Below, piece after piece: positions 45,238 to 56,299 of a stretch of DNA of 64,000 nucleotides (positions within the stretch are counted from its first letter, which is position 1; the number at the start of each line of letters is the position of its first letter). The stretch spans positions 1,550,001 to 1,614,000 of the forward strand of contig NZ_BAAAWE010000001.1 of NCBI RefSeq assembly GCF_039534915.1, written 5' to 3'. A model generated the notes under the pieces. The model was given only the letters and a program-made list of their open reading frames with translations, ran no database searches and was not told the DNA's origin. The stretch comes from Streptomyces roseofulvus. Its GTDB lineage: Bacteria > Actinomycetota > Actinomycetes > Streptomycetales > Streptomycetaceae. A program made the translations under genes and the position numbers.

Positions 45238-46671
45238 ATGAACCTCGGCGTGCGCTGGACCCTGCACGGGGACGGGAGAACGCCCGCCCCCGGGGCCGTC
45301 GTCCGCCCCGACGAGCGGCTCTCCTGGCCCCGGACCGCCGGACTCGGCGCCCAGCACGTGGTCGCCATGTTCGGCGCGAGCTTCGTCGCCCCGGTGCTGA
45401 TGGGCCTCGACCCGAACCTCGCGATCATGATGTCCGGCATCGCCACGGTCATCTTCCTGCTCGCGACCCGCGGCACGGTCCCCTCGTACCTCGGCTGCTC
45501 GCTCTCCTTCGTCGGCGTGGCCGCAGCGATCCGGGCCTCCGGCGGCAGCAGCGCCACCGTCACCGGCGCCGTCCTCGTCGTCGGCGCGGTGCTCTTCCTG
45601 GCCGGCCTCGCGGTGCGGCGGTTCGGCGCGCGGATCATCCACGCGGCGATGCCGCCGGTGGTGACCGGCGCCGTCGTCATGCTGATCGGCTTCAACCTGG
45701 CGCCGGTGACCGCCGCCACCTACTGGCCGCAGGACCAGTGGACGGCGCTCCTGGTGATGCTCTTCACCGGTCTCGCCGTGGTCTGCCTGCGCGGCTTCTG
45801 GTCCCGGATCGCGATCTTCCTCGGCCTGGTCTTCGGCTATGCGATCTCCTGGGTCTTCGACCTGCTCTTCGGGAAGATCCACTCGATGTCCCCGGGCGGC
45901 GAGGTCACCGACCACTGGCGGCTCGACCTCTCCGGCGTCGGCAAGGCCGACTGGATCGGCCTGCCCTCCTTCCACGGCCCCAGCTTCGAGTGGTCCGCGA
46001 TCCTGGTCGCGCTCCCCGTCGTCATCGCCCTCATCGCCGAGAACGCCGGCCACGTGAAGGCCGTCGGCGAGATGACCGGCGACGACCTCGACGACAAGCT
46101 GGGCACCGCGATCGCCGCCGACGGCGCCGCGTCGATGCTCTCCACCGCCGTGGGCGGCCCGCCGAACACCACGTACTCCGAGAACATCGGTGTCATGGCC
46201 GCCACCCGCGTCTACTCCACGGCCGCCTACTGGGCCGCCGCCGGCTTCGCGCTGCTCTTCGGCCTCTGCCCCAAGTTCGGCGCGGTCGTCGCCGCCATCC
46301 CCGGCGGCGTCCTCGGCGGCATCACCGTCATCCTCTACGGCATGATCGGCCTGCTCGGCGCCCAGATCTGGATCAACGCGAAGGTCGACCTGCGCAACCC
46401 GCTCAACCTGGTCCCGGCCGCCGCCGGCATCATCATCGGCGTCGGCGGCGTGAAGCTCACCTTCACCGACACCTTCGAGCTGGGCGGCATCGCGCTCGGC
46501 ACGATCGTCGTCATCACCGGCTACCACGTGCTGCGCGCCTTCGCCCCGGCGCACCTGAAGGCCGCCCCCACGGAGCAGGAACCGCTGCTCGACGCCGGCA
46601 CCAGCTCGTACGAGAAGGAGTACGAGAAGGAGCCGTACGAGAAGGGCTCCGGCGACACGGCGAAGAACTGA
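45238..46671 (+). CDS. NCS2-family uracil/xanthine permease
   Basis: A 477-residue NCS2 nucleobase:cation symporter with 14 helices. Characteristic segments: LGAQHVVAMFGASFVAPVLMG and ALIAENAGHVKAVGEMTG (the QH and ENxG motifs contact the base), then GGPPNTTYSENIGVMAATRVYS. It resembles UraA more than xanthine carriers. The C-terminus has a short charged repeat (YEKEYEKEPYEK). ATG 45238. Imports uracil or related bases. Confidence 0.92.
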   Translation: MNLGVRWTLHGDGRTPAPGAVVRPDERLSWPRTAGLGAQHVVAMFGASFVAPVLMGLDPNLAIMMSGIATVIFLLATRGTVPSYLGCSLSFVGVAAAIRASGGSSATVTGAVLVVGAVLFLAGLAVRRFGARIIHAAMPPVVTGAVVMLIGFNLAPVTAATYWPQDQWTALLVMLFTGLAVVCLRGFWSRIAIFLGLVFGYAISWVFDLLFGKIHSMSPGGEVTDHWRLDLSGVGKADWIGLPSFHGPSFEWSAILVALPVVIALIAENAGHVKAVGEMTGDDLDDKLGTAIAADGAASMLSTAVGGPPNTTYSENIGVMAATRVYSTAAYWAAAGFALLFGLCPKFGAVVAAIPGGVLGGITVILYGMIGLLGAQIWINAKVDLRNPLNLVPAAAGIIIGVGGVKLTFTDTFELGGIALGTIVVITGYHVLRAFAPAHLKAAPTEQEPLLDAGTSSYEKEYEKEPYEKGSGDTAKN

Positions 46672-46744
46672 CGTATTCGCCCGTTCCGGCGAAGCCGGGC
46701 CGCAGGGACTCCCTCCCGGGCCCGGCGGCTGGGAGTCTGCCCCC

Positions 46745-47452
46745 ATGGCGCAGACCCAGTGGACGGACGATCGGATCGGGCAGTTCGTGGCGGTCGACCC
46801 GGTGGTGGACCGGATGCGGTCGCTGCGGGCGGCCTGGCACCCGGCCGACGGGGTCGCCGTCTTCAACCGGGTGTACCTGACGGTCACCGAGGAGATCGGC
46901 CACGCCATCGAGGCCGGCGCCTTCGGGGACCGGCGGGCCGCCGCCACCCTCGACGTGCGCTTCGCCGAGCGCTATCTCGCCGCCGTCGACGCCCACGCGT
47001 CCGGCGGCCCCGGCCCGGCCTGCTGGCGGCCACTCTTCCACTACCGCCGCCACCCCGGCGTCACCCCGCTCCAGTTCGCGCTCGCCGGGATCAACGCGCA
47101 CATCGGGCACGACCTGGCGCTCGCCGTCGTCGACGCCTGCGCCACCCTGGAGTGCGGTCCCGCGGACCTGGAGGACGAGTTCGACCGGGTCGGCGACGTC
47201 CTCGTGCTCCTGGAGGAGCGGATCCGCGAGGAGCTGATGCCGGGCCCGGACCTCCTGGAGATCGCGGACCCGCTGACCCATCTGCTCGGCTGCTGGAGCC
47301 TGGACCGGGCCCGCGACGGGGCTTGGCTGGCCGCCCGCTCGCTCTGGCAGCTGCGGGCACTGCCGGGGCTCGCGGGCGAGTTCACCGAGCGGCTCGACCG
47401 CTCGGTGGGGCTGGTCGGGCGGATGCTGCTCACCCCGCTCGCCCGCCCGTAG
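46745..47452 (+). CDS. DUF5995-family protein
   Basis: A 235-residue soluble protein of the DUF5995 family, helical, with conserved FNRVYLTVTEEIG, the His-rich PLFHYRRHPGVTPLQFALAGINAHIGHDL, and EDEFDRVGDVL. The conserved His/Asp residues suggest a metal or small-molecule site. No function is known for the family. ATG 46745. A strong terminator separates it from davB. Confidence 0.85.
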   Translation: MAQTQWTDDRIGQFVAVDPVVDRMRSLRAAWHPADGVAVFNRVYLTVTEEIGHAIEAGAFGDRRAAATLDVRFAERYLAAVDAHASGGPGPACWRPLFHYRRHPGVTPLQFALAGINAHIGHDLALAVVDACATLECGPADLEDEFDRVGDVLVLLEERIREELMPGPDLLEIADPLTHLLGCWSLDRARDGAWLAARSLWQLRALPGLAGEFTERLDRSVGLVGRMLLTPLARP

Positions 47453-47578
47453 GGCCGCCCGCGACGACCCCGGGGGGCGTCAGCGCGGCAGGAACTCCTC
47501 GCCCGCGATCCGGCGGAAGAGCCGCCGGGCCGTACGGCCTCGTCGCACCGCCGCGGGCCGTGTGCCGCTCGGCCACGA

Positions 47579-47623
47579 GAGCCGCCCTCCGGCGGGGACG
47601 GATCCCCCGCCGGAGGGCGGCTC
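47579..47623. terminator. Bidirectional terminator, 19-bp perfect stem
   Basis: The arms 47579-47597 and 47605-47623 are fully complementary with a 7-nt loop, between two convergent genes. Confidence 0.87.
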
Positions 47624-47637
47624 ACACGCGGAGGGAC

Positions 47638-49338
47638 TCAGTCCTCCGGCAGCTCGACCGGGGCGATCTCGTCGTAGACGTCGCCCGGGCCCGGGTTGGT
47701 GGCGTCGGTGGCGCCGCCGAAGTGGTGCATCACGCCCCACACCGCGTTGAGCGCCGTCTGCACCGCGCCCTCGGCCCAGCCGGCCGTCCACGAGATGTCG
47801 TCGCCGGCGAGGAAGATGCCGCGCTTGTCCTCGGGGAGGCGGTCCTGCATGAAGTGGGTGAAGAGGCGCCGCTGGTAGCGGTAGTGGCCGGGCAGGTTGG
47901 CCTTGAAGGCGCCCATGAAGTAGGGCTCGTTCTCCCAGGAGACCGTCACCGGGTTGCCGATGATGTGCTTCCGGATGTCGACCTTCGGGTAGATCTCGCC
48001 GAGCGACTTCAGCATGACCTCCATGCGCTCGTTCGCGGAGAGCGGCAGCCACTTCAGGCTGTCGTCGCACCACGTGTACGAGAGGCAGATGACGGCCGGC
48101 TTGTCCGGGCCGTCGTCGAGGAGGTAGGTGCCGCGGGTCATCCGGTCGGTGAGCGTCATCGACATGACGTCCCGGCCGGTCTCCTCGTCCTTGTCCAGCC
48201 AGAACGGCCGGTCGACGGGCACGAAGAGCTTCGAGGACTCCATGTAGTGGGTGCGCTCGATCGCCGTCCAGTGGTCGATCGGGAAGAGCGAGTCGTCGCA
48301 GGCGATCTTGGAGAGCAGCATCCAGGACTGGGCGGTGAAGATCGCCGCCTGGTAGGTGCGGATGTCGCCGGACGCGTCGGTGACGGTGATCCGGTTGCCC
48401 GCCGTGCGGTTCAGCCGGGTGACGGCCGGCTTCGGCTGCCCGCCCTCGTGGAGGGTGGCCAGCGAGGTGCCCTGCGCCCAGTGGACGATCTTCTCCGGCT
48501 CGCGCTCCCACAGGCGCAGCGGCAGCTGCTGCGAGCCGCCGACGATGCCGCGGTGGTGGTCGTCGGCCTCGGTGTAGACGACCCGGAGGATCTCCAGGAT
48601 GGAGTTGGGGAAGTCGGTGTCCCAGCCGCCGGTGCCGAAGCCGACCTGGCCGAAGATCTCGCGGTGGCGGAAGGACTTGAACGCCTCGGACTCGCAGAGG
48701 AAGCCGTAGAAGGTCTGGTTGTCGAGCTTCTCGACCAGCTTCGCCCAGATCTCGCGGATGCGCGGGACGTCGCGCTCGCGCATGGCGCGGTTCATGTCGG
48801 AGAAGTCGGCGCCCTCGTCGAGGCAGCGGTTCCACGCGTCGGCGACGTCACGGTAGACCTGCGGCAGGTCGGCGATGGTCTCGGCGTAGTGCGTCTCGCC
48901 CTTGAGGTCCACGACGGTCGAGGGGGTGGCCTCGGCCAGCGGGTTCGGGAACGGCGAGGTGGTCAGGCCGACGAGGTCGATGTAGTGCTGGAGGGCGGTG
49001 GAGGAGGGCGGGAAGCGCATGGCGCCCATCTCCGCCGTCAGCCCCTCGGTCTCCGGGCCCTCGAAGCCGACCGTGCGGAGCCGGCCGCCTATCTGGTCGG
49101 CCTCGTAGACGACGGGCTTGAGGCCCATCTTCATCAGCTCGTACGCGGCGATGATGCCGGACAGGCCGCCGCCGATGACCGCGACCTCGGCACCGTGCTC
49201 GGTCGCGGGTATCTGGCCGAGGCCGGCCGGGTGGGCCAGGAAGTCGTCGTAGGCGTACGGGAAGTCCGGGCCGAACATGGTGATCGGCGGCTGCTGCTCG
49301 TCGGCGTGCTCGACGGCGTTGGGCACGGTGGACGTCAT
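47638..49338 (-). CDS. davB: DavB-like L-lysine 2-monooxygenase (flavin amine oxidase family)
   Basis: A 566-residue FAD enzyme. GGGLSGIIAAYELMKMG (about 55-71) is the dinucleotide site, and GIFLAGDDISWTAGWAEGA near the C-terminus contacts the flavin. The N-terminal ITMFGPDFPYAYDDFLAHPA and YELMKMGLKPVVYEA match, as I recall it, Pseudomonas DavB, which oxidatively decarboxylates lysine to 5-aminovaleramide. A nitrilase-type amidase gene lies 50 bp upstream, the expected next enzyme. Tryptophan monooxygenase (indole-acetamide route) and other amine oxidases are alternatives. ATG 49338. Confidence 0.85.
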   Translation of the reverse strand: MTSTVPNAVEHADEQQPPITMFGPDFPYAYDDFLAHPAGLGQIPATEHGAEVAVIGGGLSGIIAAYELMKMGLKPVVYEADQIGGRLRTVGFEGPETEGLTAEMGAMRFPPSSTALQHYIDLVGLTTSPFPNPLAEATPSTVVDLKGETHYAETIADLPQVYRDVADAWNRCLDEGADFSDMNRAMRERDVPRIREIWAKLVEKLDNQTFYGFLCESEAFKSFRHREIFGQVGFGTGGWDTDFPNSILEILRVVYTEADDHHRGIVGGSQQLPLRLWEREPEKIVHWAQGTSLATLHEGGQPKPAVTRLNRTAGNRITVTDASGDIRTYQAAIFTAQSWMLLSKIACDDSLFPIDHWTAIERTHYMESSKLFVPVDRPFWLDKDEETGRDVMSMTLTDRMTRGTYLLDDGPDKPAVICLSYTWCDDSLKWLPLSANERMEVMLKSLGEIYPKVDIRKHIIGNPVTVSWENEPYFMGAFKANLPGHYRYQRRLFTHFMQDRLPEDKRGIFLAGDDISWTAGWAEGAVQTALNAVWGVMHHFGGATDATNPGPGDVYDEIAPVELPED

Positions 49339-49388
49339 GGGGTACGGACTCCTTGCACGGAAAACGGGTGGGAAGAGGAGGGGGCGGC

Positions 49389-50195
49389 TCAGACGAGGGA
49401 GCCGTACAGGCCCGGCCTGCGGTCGCGGAGGTACGGGTTCTCCGCGCGGGAGGCCGCCAGGAAGCCGGTGTCCACGTCGCCGATCACCAGGTCCTCGCCC
49501 CGGCCCGCGCGGGCCCGGGCGGTCCCGTCGGGGCCGGCCAGCACCGAGAGGCCGACGAACTCGAAGTCGCCCTCGGCGCCGGCGCGGTTGGCGTACGCGA
49601 TGTAGAGCTGGTTCTCGAAGGCGCGCACCGGGACCACCGACTCGGGGACGATCTCGGCGGGGTGCATCAGCGCGGTCGGCACGAGGAGGAGGTCCGTGCC
49701 GGCCAGGGCCTGCGCCCGGACGTTCTCCGGGAACTCGACGTCGTAGCAGATCATCAGGCCGACGGTGAGGTCACCGATGCGGGCCTGGACGAGCGGCTGG
49801 TCGCCGGGGGTGAACCACTTCAGCTCGAAGTCGCCGAAGAGGTGGGTCTTCCGGTAGTGCGCGAGGGCGGCGCCGTCGGCGCCGAAGAGGGCGGCGGCGT
49901 TGTAGATCACGCCGTGCCGCTCGGTGTCCCGCTCCGGGTAGCCGTAGCCGACGGCGAGGCCGTGGCGGGCGGCGATCTCCGCGACCGCGCGGGCGGAGGG
50001 ACCGTCGGACGGCTCGGCCAGGCGGGCGATGTCGGCGCCGATGGCGTAGCCGGTGAGGAAGAGCTCGGGGGCCAGCAGCACGTCCGCGCCGGCGGCCGCG
50101 GCCCGGGCGGCGGCCTCGTCGAGGATCCGCAGATTGGCGGTCACGTCACCGAGCCGGCCGGAGCTCTGGAGCAGGGCGGTGCGCAACGCGGGCAT
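49389..50195 (-). CDS. davA: Nitrilase-family amidase, DavA-like (5-aminovaleramidase)
   Basis: A 268-residue carbon-nitrogen hydrolase with the catalytic triad Glu44 (LAPELFLTG), Lys116 (HYRKTHLFG) and Cys150 (MICYDVEFPE). Hydrolyses a linear amide. With the DavB-like monooxygenase directly downstream, the likely substrate is 5-aminovaleramide from lysine, giving 5-aminovalerate. The family is broad, so this rests on context. ATG 50195; the Met in the MSVSRRR start 54 bp upstream gives an unlikely basic extension. Three TTGCG boxes lie upstream. Confidence 0.87.
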   Translation of the reverse strand: MPALRTALLQSSGRLGDVTANLRILDEAAARAAAAGADVLLAPELFLTGYAIGADIARLAEPSDGPSARAVAEIAARHGLAVGYGYPERDTERHGVIYNAAALFGADGAALAHYRKTHLFGDFELKWFTPGDQPLVQARIGDLTVGLMICYDVEFPENVRAQALAGTDLLLVPTALMHPAEIVPESVVPVRAFENQLYIAYANRAGAEGDFEFVGLSVLAGPDGTARARAGRGEDLVIGDVDTGFLAASRAENPYLRDRRPGLYGSLV

Positions 50196-50290
50196 GGTGG
50201 TCCTCGTGGGGGCGGAGGGGAGGGAGGGGCGTCTGCGGGAGACGCTCAAAACGGTACGGTTCCGGGCTCGGCCCGGACAAGACGGGACCG

Positions 50291-50348
50291 TTGCGGACCG
50301 ACCGTCGAACCGTTGCGCGATGTCCGCCCATGGCGGCGATTCGTTGCG
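50291..50348. promoter_or_regulatory. Triple TTGCG box array upstream of davAB
   Basis: TTGCG occurs at 50291-50295, 50313-50317 and 50344-50348, spaced 22 and 31 bp, about two and three helical turns. An array with almost the same spacing lies upstream of the permease-lrp operon. It is a candidate site for the Lrp-type regulator encoded there. Confidence 0.5.
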
Positions 50349-50480
50349 CGGCGGTCAGACCGGGGTCGTACCCGCCGCGCGACCGGCGGCGTACCCCGGG
50401 ATCATCCGCCGGCGCGACGCTCCGGCGGGACCCCGGCGGAAGAGTGGGGGGTGTCCGCACGACCTGCCGGAAGGACCGTC

Positions 50481-51035
50481 ATGCACCCTCGTACGAAGAT
50501 CGCCGCCGTCGCCGTCGCCCTGCTGGTCGGGGCCGGGGCGACGGGCGCCGCCACCGCCGCACCGACGCGGGAGGGCGGGGCGCCGCGCGAGGCGGCCGCG
50601 CTGACCGGAGCGGCCTGGCTGGACCGCGCCCCGGCCACCGGCGAGAAGGTGCACTTCTCCTTCGACGCCCACCTGGCCTGGGCCGACCGCGACGACCCGA
50701 GGGCCGCCACCGGCACCTTCCGGTACAGCCACGCCGTGGGGAAGCGGGAGTTCACCGCCCTGGTGCGGGTCGACTGCCTCGCCACCGGCGGCCCGGTGGC
50801 GACCGTCACCGGGATCGTCGAGGAGACGAACGTGCCGGACCTGCGGGACAAGCGGGTCGGGGTGTCGGTGTACGACGACGGGAAGCGCGACCGGCTGGGC
50901 TACAGCTGGCTCGCCTCCACGCCGCAGACGGACGAGGTGCCGCCCTGCAACGCGGCCGCCCCGCACGAGAAGGTCGTACGGGGCGGCGGGGACTTCCGGG
51001 TGCTGCCGTGGATCTACGACGGCATGGCCCGGTAG
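50481..51035 (+). CDS. Secreted protein of unknown function
   Basis: A 184-residue protein with a Sec signal peptide (residues 1-28, KIAAVAVALLVGAGATGAATA) and a mature beta-rich region with FRYSHAVGKREFTALVRVDCLATGG and RVLPWIYDGMAR. Two Cys (in VDCLATGG and PPCNAAAP) could form a disulfide. ATG 50481 with GGAAGG. It lies divergent from davA and convergent with lrp. No family recognised. Confidence 0.75.
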   Translation: MHPRTKIAAVAVALLVGAGATGAATAAPTREGGAPREAAALTGAAWLDRAPATGEKVHFSFDAHLAWADRDDPRAATGTFRYSHAVGKREFTALVRVDCLATGGPVATVTGIVEETNVPDLRDKRVGVSVYDDGKRDRLGYSWLASTPQTDEVPPCNAAAPHEKVVRGGGDFRVLPWIYDGMAR

Positions 51036-51039
51036 CGCG

Positions 51040-51495
51040 TCAGGCGGGCGATCCGGAGGAGAAGCGCCGCAGCAGCGGCGAGAGCACCAGGACGGACTTG
51101 GTGCGCTCCACGAAGGGCTCGCCCGCGATCCGCTCCAGGACGCGCTCGAAGTGGCGCATGTCGGAGGCGAAGACCTGGACGACGGCGTCCGCGTCGCCGG
51201 TGACGGTCGACGCGGACACCACCTCGGGGTACCGCTCCAGACCCCGCCGGATGTCGTCCGGCGAGGTGTTGTGGCGGCAGTAGATCTCGACGAAGCCCTC
51301 CGTCTCCCAGCCGAGCGCCGCCGGGTCCACCCGGACGGTGAAGCCGGTGATGGCGCCCTCGGCCCGGAGCCGGTCCACACGCCGCTTCACGGCGGGGGCG
51401 GAGAGTCCGACGAGCGAGCCGATGTCGGCGTAGCTGCGGCGGGCGTCCTCCGCGAGGGCGTGGACGATGCGTTCGTCGAGGTCGTTGAGTCGCAC
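51040..51495 (-). CDS. Lrp/AsnC-family regulator of the permease operon
   Basis: A 151-residue regulator: HTH (about 3-52, IGSLVGLSAPAVKRRVDRL) and RAM domain (about 65-140, VVSASTVTGDADAVVQVF). GTG 51495 starts 10 bp after the permease stop. It probably senses lysine or another amino acid and controls the permease and davAB through TTGCG arrays (inference). Confidence 0.9.
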   Translation of the reverse strand: MRLNDLDERIVHALAEDARRSYADIGSLVGLSAPAVKRRVDRLRAEGAITGFTVRVDPAALGWETEGFVEIYCRHNTSPDDIRRGLERYPEVVSASTVTGDADAVVQVFASDMRHFERVLERIAGEPFVERTKSVLVLSPLLRRFSSGSPA

Positions 51496-51505
51496 TACGG
51501 GTGGG

Positions 51506-52993
51506 TCACTTCTCTGCGGGTGCCTCGGCCAGGGCCCGTGCCGTGGCCAGTCGGGAGCGGCGCATGCCGTACAGGAAGTAGAACACGAGCCCCGCGATCA
51601 TCCAGCCGCCGAACCACAGCCAGGTGATCGCCGGGAGGCTGTACATGTTGTAGGCGCAGAACAGGAAGCCGAGGATCGGCGTGACCGGGAAGAGCATCAC
51701 CTTGAAGGTGCGCTTCATCTCGGGCCGGGTGTAGCGCAGGATGATGACGGCCACGTTGACCAGGGCGAAGGCGAAGAGCGTGCCGATGCTGGTCGCGTTG
51801 GCCAGTTCGCCCAGGGGGATGAACGCGGCGAGGACGCCGCAGAAGAGCGAGACGATCACGACGTTGGCGCGCGGCGCGCCGGTCTTCGGGTCGACCTTCG
51901 CGAAGACCTTGGGCACGAGGCCGTCGCGCGACATCGCGAAGAGGATGCGGGTCTGGCCGTAGAGGACCGCGAAGACGACGCTGGCGATGGCGACGACCGC
52001 GCCCGCCGCGAGCACGACGCCCCAGAAGCTCTGGCCGGTGACGTCCTTCATGATCTGGGCGAGGGCCGCCTCGGTGCCCTCGAAGTCCTGCCACGGCATG
52101 GCGCCGACGGCGACCAGGGCGACGAGGCAGTACAGCACGGTGACGATCACCAGCGAGAGCATGATCGCGCGCGGCAGGTCCCGCTTGGGGTTCTTCGCCT
52201 CCTCGCCGGCCGTGGAGGCGGCGTCGAAGCCGATGTACGAGAAGAACAGCGTGGCCGCGGCGGCGCTGATGCCGGTGACGCCGAGCGGGGCGAGCGGGGC
52301 GTAGTTGCCCGCCTTGATGCCCAGGAAGCCGATGCCGATGAAGAGCAGCAGCGTGACGATCTTCACCACGACCATGATCGTGTTGACGCGGGCGCTCTCC
52401 TTGGCGCCGCCCATGAGGAAGACCATGGCCAGCAGCACCACGACGAGGGCGGGGAGGTTGACGAAGCCGCCCTCGCCGAGCGGCGCGGAGACGACCTCGG
52501 GGATGGTCACCCCGAGGGTGCCGTCGAGCAGCTCGTTGAGGTACTCGCCCCAGCCGACCGCCACGGCGGAGACCGAGACGCCGTACTCCAGGACCAGGCA
52601 CCAGCCGCAGATCCAGGCGATCAGTTCACCCATCGTTGCGTACGCATACGAGTAGGACGAGCCCGAGACCGGGATGGAGCCGGCCAGCTCGGCGTAGGAG
52701 AGCGCCGAGAAGAGGGCGGTGAGGCCGGCGATGACGAAGGAGATCGCCACCGCGGGGCCGGCGAGCGGAGTGGCCTCGCCGAGGACGACGAAGATGCCGG
52801 TGCCGAGCGTCGCACCGATGCTGATCATCGTCAGCTGCCACATCGTGAGCGAGCGGCGGAGGCTGCCGCCCTCGCCCTGGCCACCCTCTGCGACCAGCGC
52901 TTCCACCGGCTTGCGGCGGGTGAGGGCGGAGAGCCCGGAGGTCTTGGGCGCGGTCGTGTCGACGACCGGCGGGGCTGCGCCGTGATCCAGCAC
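51506..52993 (-). CDS. APC-family cationic-amino-acid-type permease
   Basis: A 495-residue APC permease with about 12 to 14 helices. The N-terminus is polar (1-40), then ISIGATLGTGIFVVLGEA, the substrate-site motif of the CAT subfamily, and FFSYIGFDAASTAGEEAKNPKRDLPRAI. CAT-type carriers move cationic amino acids, which fits a lysine-degradation locus. GTG 52993 with AAGGAG. Followed by its regulator. Confidence 0.9.
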   Translation of the reverse strand: MLDHGAAPPVVDTTAPKTSGLSALTRRKPVEALVAEGGQGEGGSLRRSLTMWQLTMISIGATLGTGIFVVLGEATPLAGPAVAISFVIAGLTALFSALSYAELAGSIPVSGSSYSYAYATMGELIAWICGWCLVLEYGVSVSAVAVGWGEYLNELLDGTLGVTIPEVVSAPLGEGGFVNLPALVVVLLAMVFLMGGAKESARVNTIMVVVKIVTLLLFIGIGFLGIKAGNYAPLAPLGVTGISAAAATLFFSYIGFDAASTAGEEAKNPKRDLPRAIMLSLVIVTVLYCLVALVAVGAMPWQDFEGTEAALAQIMKDVTGQSFWGVVLAAGAVVAIASVVFAVLYGQTRILFAMSRDGLVPKVFAKVDPKTGAPRANVVIVSLFCGVLAAFIPLGELANATSIGTLFAFALVNVAVIILRYTRPEMKRTFKVMLFPVTPILGFLFCAYNMYSLPAITWLWFGGWMIAGLVFYFLYGMRRSRLATARALAEAPAEK

Positions 52994-53164
52994 TGCGGAG
53001 GCTCCTTATCGCTGCCTGTCGGTGGGGCGGGGACCGCGGCGGTACCCGGGCAGGCTGGATGAGCCCACAGGGGAAGGGGAGACCGCCGAGCAGGCGGTCG
53101 CCGCCACTCCTGGTACGGAGGTTCACCCTAGGCGGTCGCAGTTCGCATCCGTAATGCAGGGTTG

Positions 53165-53220
53165 TTGCGTAGTGTCGGATGATCATTGCGCACTTGGGGC
53201 ACGGACGAGGAAACATTGCG
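53165..53220. promoter_or_regulatory. Triple TTGCG box array upstream of the permease-lrp operon
   Basis: TTGCG at 53165-53169, 53186-53190 and 53216-53220, spaced 21 and 30 bp, mirrors the davAB array (22 and 31). It lies in the 333-bp divergent region 52994-53326 shared with the SGNH gene; the rest of that spacer shows nothing I can name. Confidence 0.5.
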
Positions 53221-53326
53221 CTCCCCCGCAAAAATCGACACATCAGGGGCGTACGGCGACCCGGGCGCGCGCCTTGACTGCTCGGGCCGCGTACCCCACG
53301 CTGCACCCCGCGATCGGAGGTCGCCG

Positions 53327-54319
53327 TTGAGCTGGATGGAGCCCGAACCCTTTCTGCGCGGCACGGCCTGGCGGGACGGCGACCGCCCGGTCCGGGCCGA
53401 CCCGTCCGACCTGCAACGACTGCCCTGGGACATCGCCCGACGGGCCGAGCTGCCCATCGGGGTGCGCCTGGAGTTCACGGCCGCGCCCGGCACCCGGGCG
53501 GTGCGGCTGCGCTACCGGGCGGCCACCCCGGACCCCGGCGACGCCCTGCGCGCACTCCGGCACGGCTTCGCGCTCTGGCAGGGCACCCGGTGCCTGACGG
53601 AGGTGTTCGCGGAACCCGCCCGGGAGGGCACCGTGGACATCCCGCTCCCGCCCGGCGGCGGCACCTTCACGCTCCACCTGCCGGAGGCCCAGGCGCCCGT
53701 GGTGCGCGCTCTGCGGGCCGTCGGCGGCGCCCTCTCCCCCGCCCCGCGCCGCCCGCGCTGGCTGGTCCACGGCGACTCCATCACCGAGGGCTGGTGGGCG
53801 ACCCGGCCGGCCCTCTCCTGGCCCGCGGTGGCCGGCCGGCTGCTCGGCCTGGACCCGGTGAACCTCGGGTACGCGGGCGGGGCCCGGGGCGAACTTCCGC
53901 TCGCCGAGCACCTCGCCCGCCTCCCGGGGGAGCTGATCACCCTGGCCTTCGGCACCAACTGCTGGGCGGCCGTGCCCTGTTCGGCGCCGCTGCTCTACGA
54001 GACCACCCGGGCGTTCGTCGCCCTGGTGCGCCGCGGGCACCCGGACACCCCGCTGCTGCTGCTCTCCCCCGTGCTGCGCCCGGCGGCGGAGCACACCGGC
54101 AACGCCCTGGGCGCGACGCTCACCGAGCTGCGGGCGGCCATGGAGGCGGCTGTACGGGACCTGGCCGCGGCGGGCGACCGCCGGCTGGCGGTCCTCCCGG
54201 GCCGCGACCTGCTGACCCCGGCCCACCTCGCGGACGGCCTCCACCCCAACGACACGGGCCACGCCCTCCTGGGCACGGCGGTGGCCCGCGCCCTGCGCGC
54301 GGAGGGCTTCACACCCTGA
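53327..54319 (+). CDS. SGNH/GDSL-family hydrolase
   Basis: A 330-residue serine esterase. The N-terminal beta-sandwich (about 1-135, RLRYRAATPDPGDAL) resembles the jelly-roll of CE2-type acetyl esterases. The SGNH domain follows, with HGDSITEGWW (Ser block I), NLGYAGGARGE, FGTNCWAA (Asn block III) and DGLHPNDTGHALL (Asp/His block V). No signal peptide, so it is cytosolic. It probably deacetylates a carbohydrate-like substrate. TTG 53327 is chosen because GGAGG lies 6 nt upstream; ATG 53336 is too far. Confidence 0.88.
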   Translation: MSWMEPEPFLRGTAWRDGDRPVRADPSDLQRLPWDIARRAELPIGVRLEFTAAPGTRAVRLRYRAATPDPGDALRALRHGFALWQGTRCLTEVFAEPAREGTVDIPLPPGGGTFTLHLPEAQAPVVRALRAVGGALSPAPRRPRWLVHGDSITEGWWATRPALSWPAVAGRLLGLDPVNLGYAGGARGELPLAEHLARLPGELITLAFGTNCWAAVPCSAPLLYETTRAFVALVRRGHPDTPLLLLSPVLRPAAEHTGNALGATLTELRAAMEAAVRDLAAAGDRRLAVLPGRDLLTPAHLADGLHPNDTGHALLGTAVARALRAEGFTP

Positions 54320-54378
54320 CGCCCGAAGCGGCCGCCGCTCCGCCGTGGACACCGCCCTGCGGGGCGCGGTCAAAGCGA

Positions 54379-54404
54379 AGGGCCCCGCTCGGAAGCGGGG
54401 CCCT
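54379..54404. terminator. Bidirectional terminator, 11-bp stem with CGGA loop
   Basis: The arms 54379-54389 and 54394-54404 are perfectly complementary around a 4-nt loop, between convergent SGNH and GuaB1 genes. Confidence 0.8.
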
Positions 54405-54422
54405 GGGCTTGTGCCGGTCGCG

Positions 54423-56285
<1,863 letters not shown>

Positions 56286-56299
<14 letters not shown>

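Noticed and set aside
47638..50195. Indole-acetamide (auxin) pathway: tryptophan monooxygenase plus amidase
   Set aside because: The N- and C-terminal segments fit DavB lysine monooxygenase better, and the amidase is nitrilase-type rather than the amidase-signature type of IaaH.
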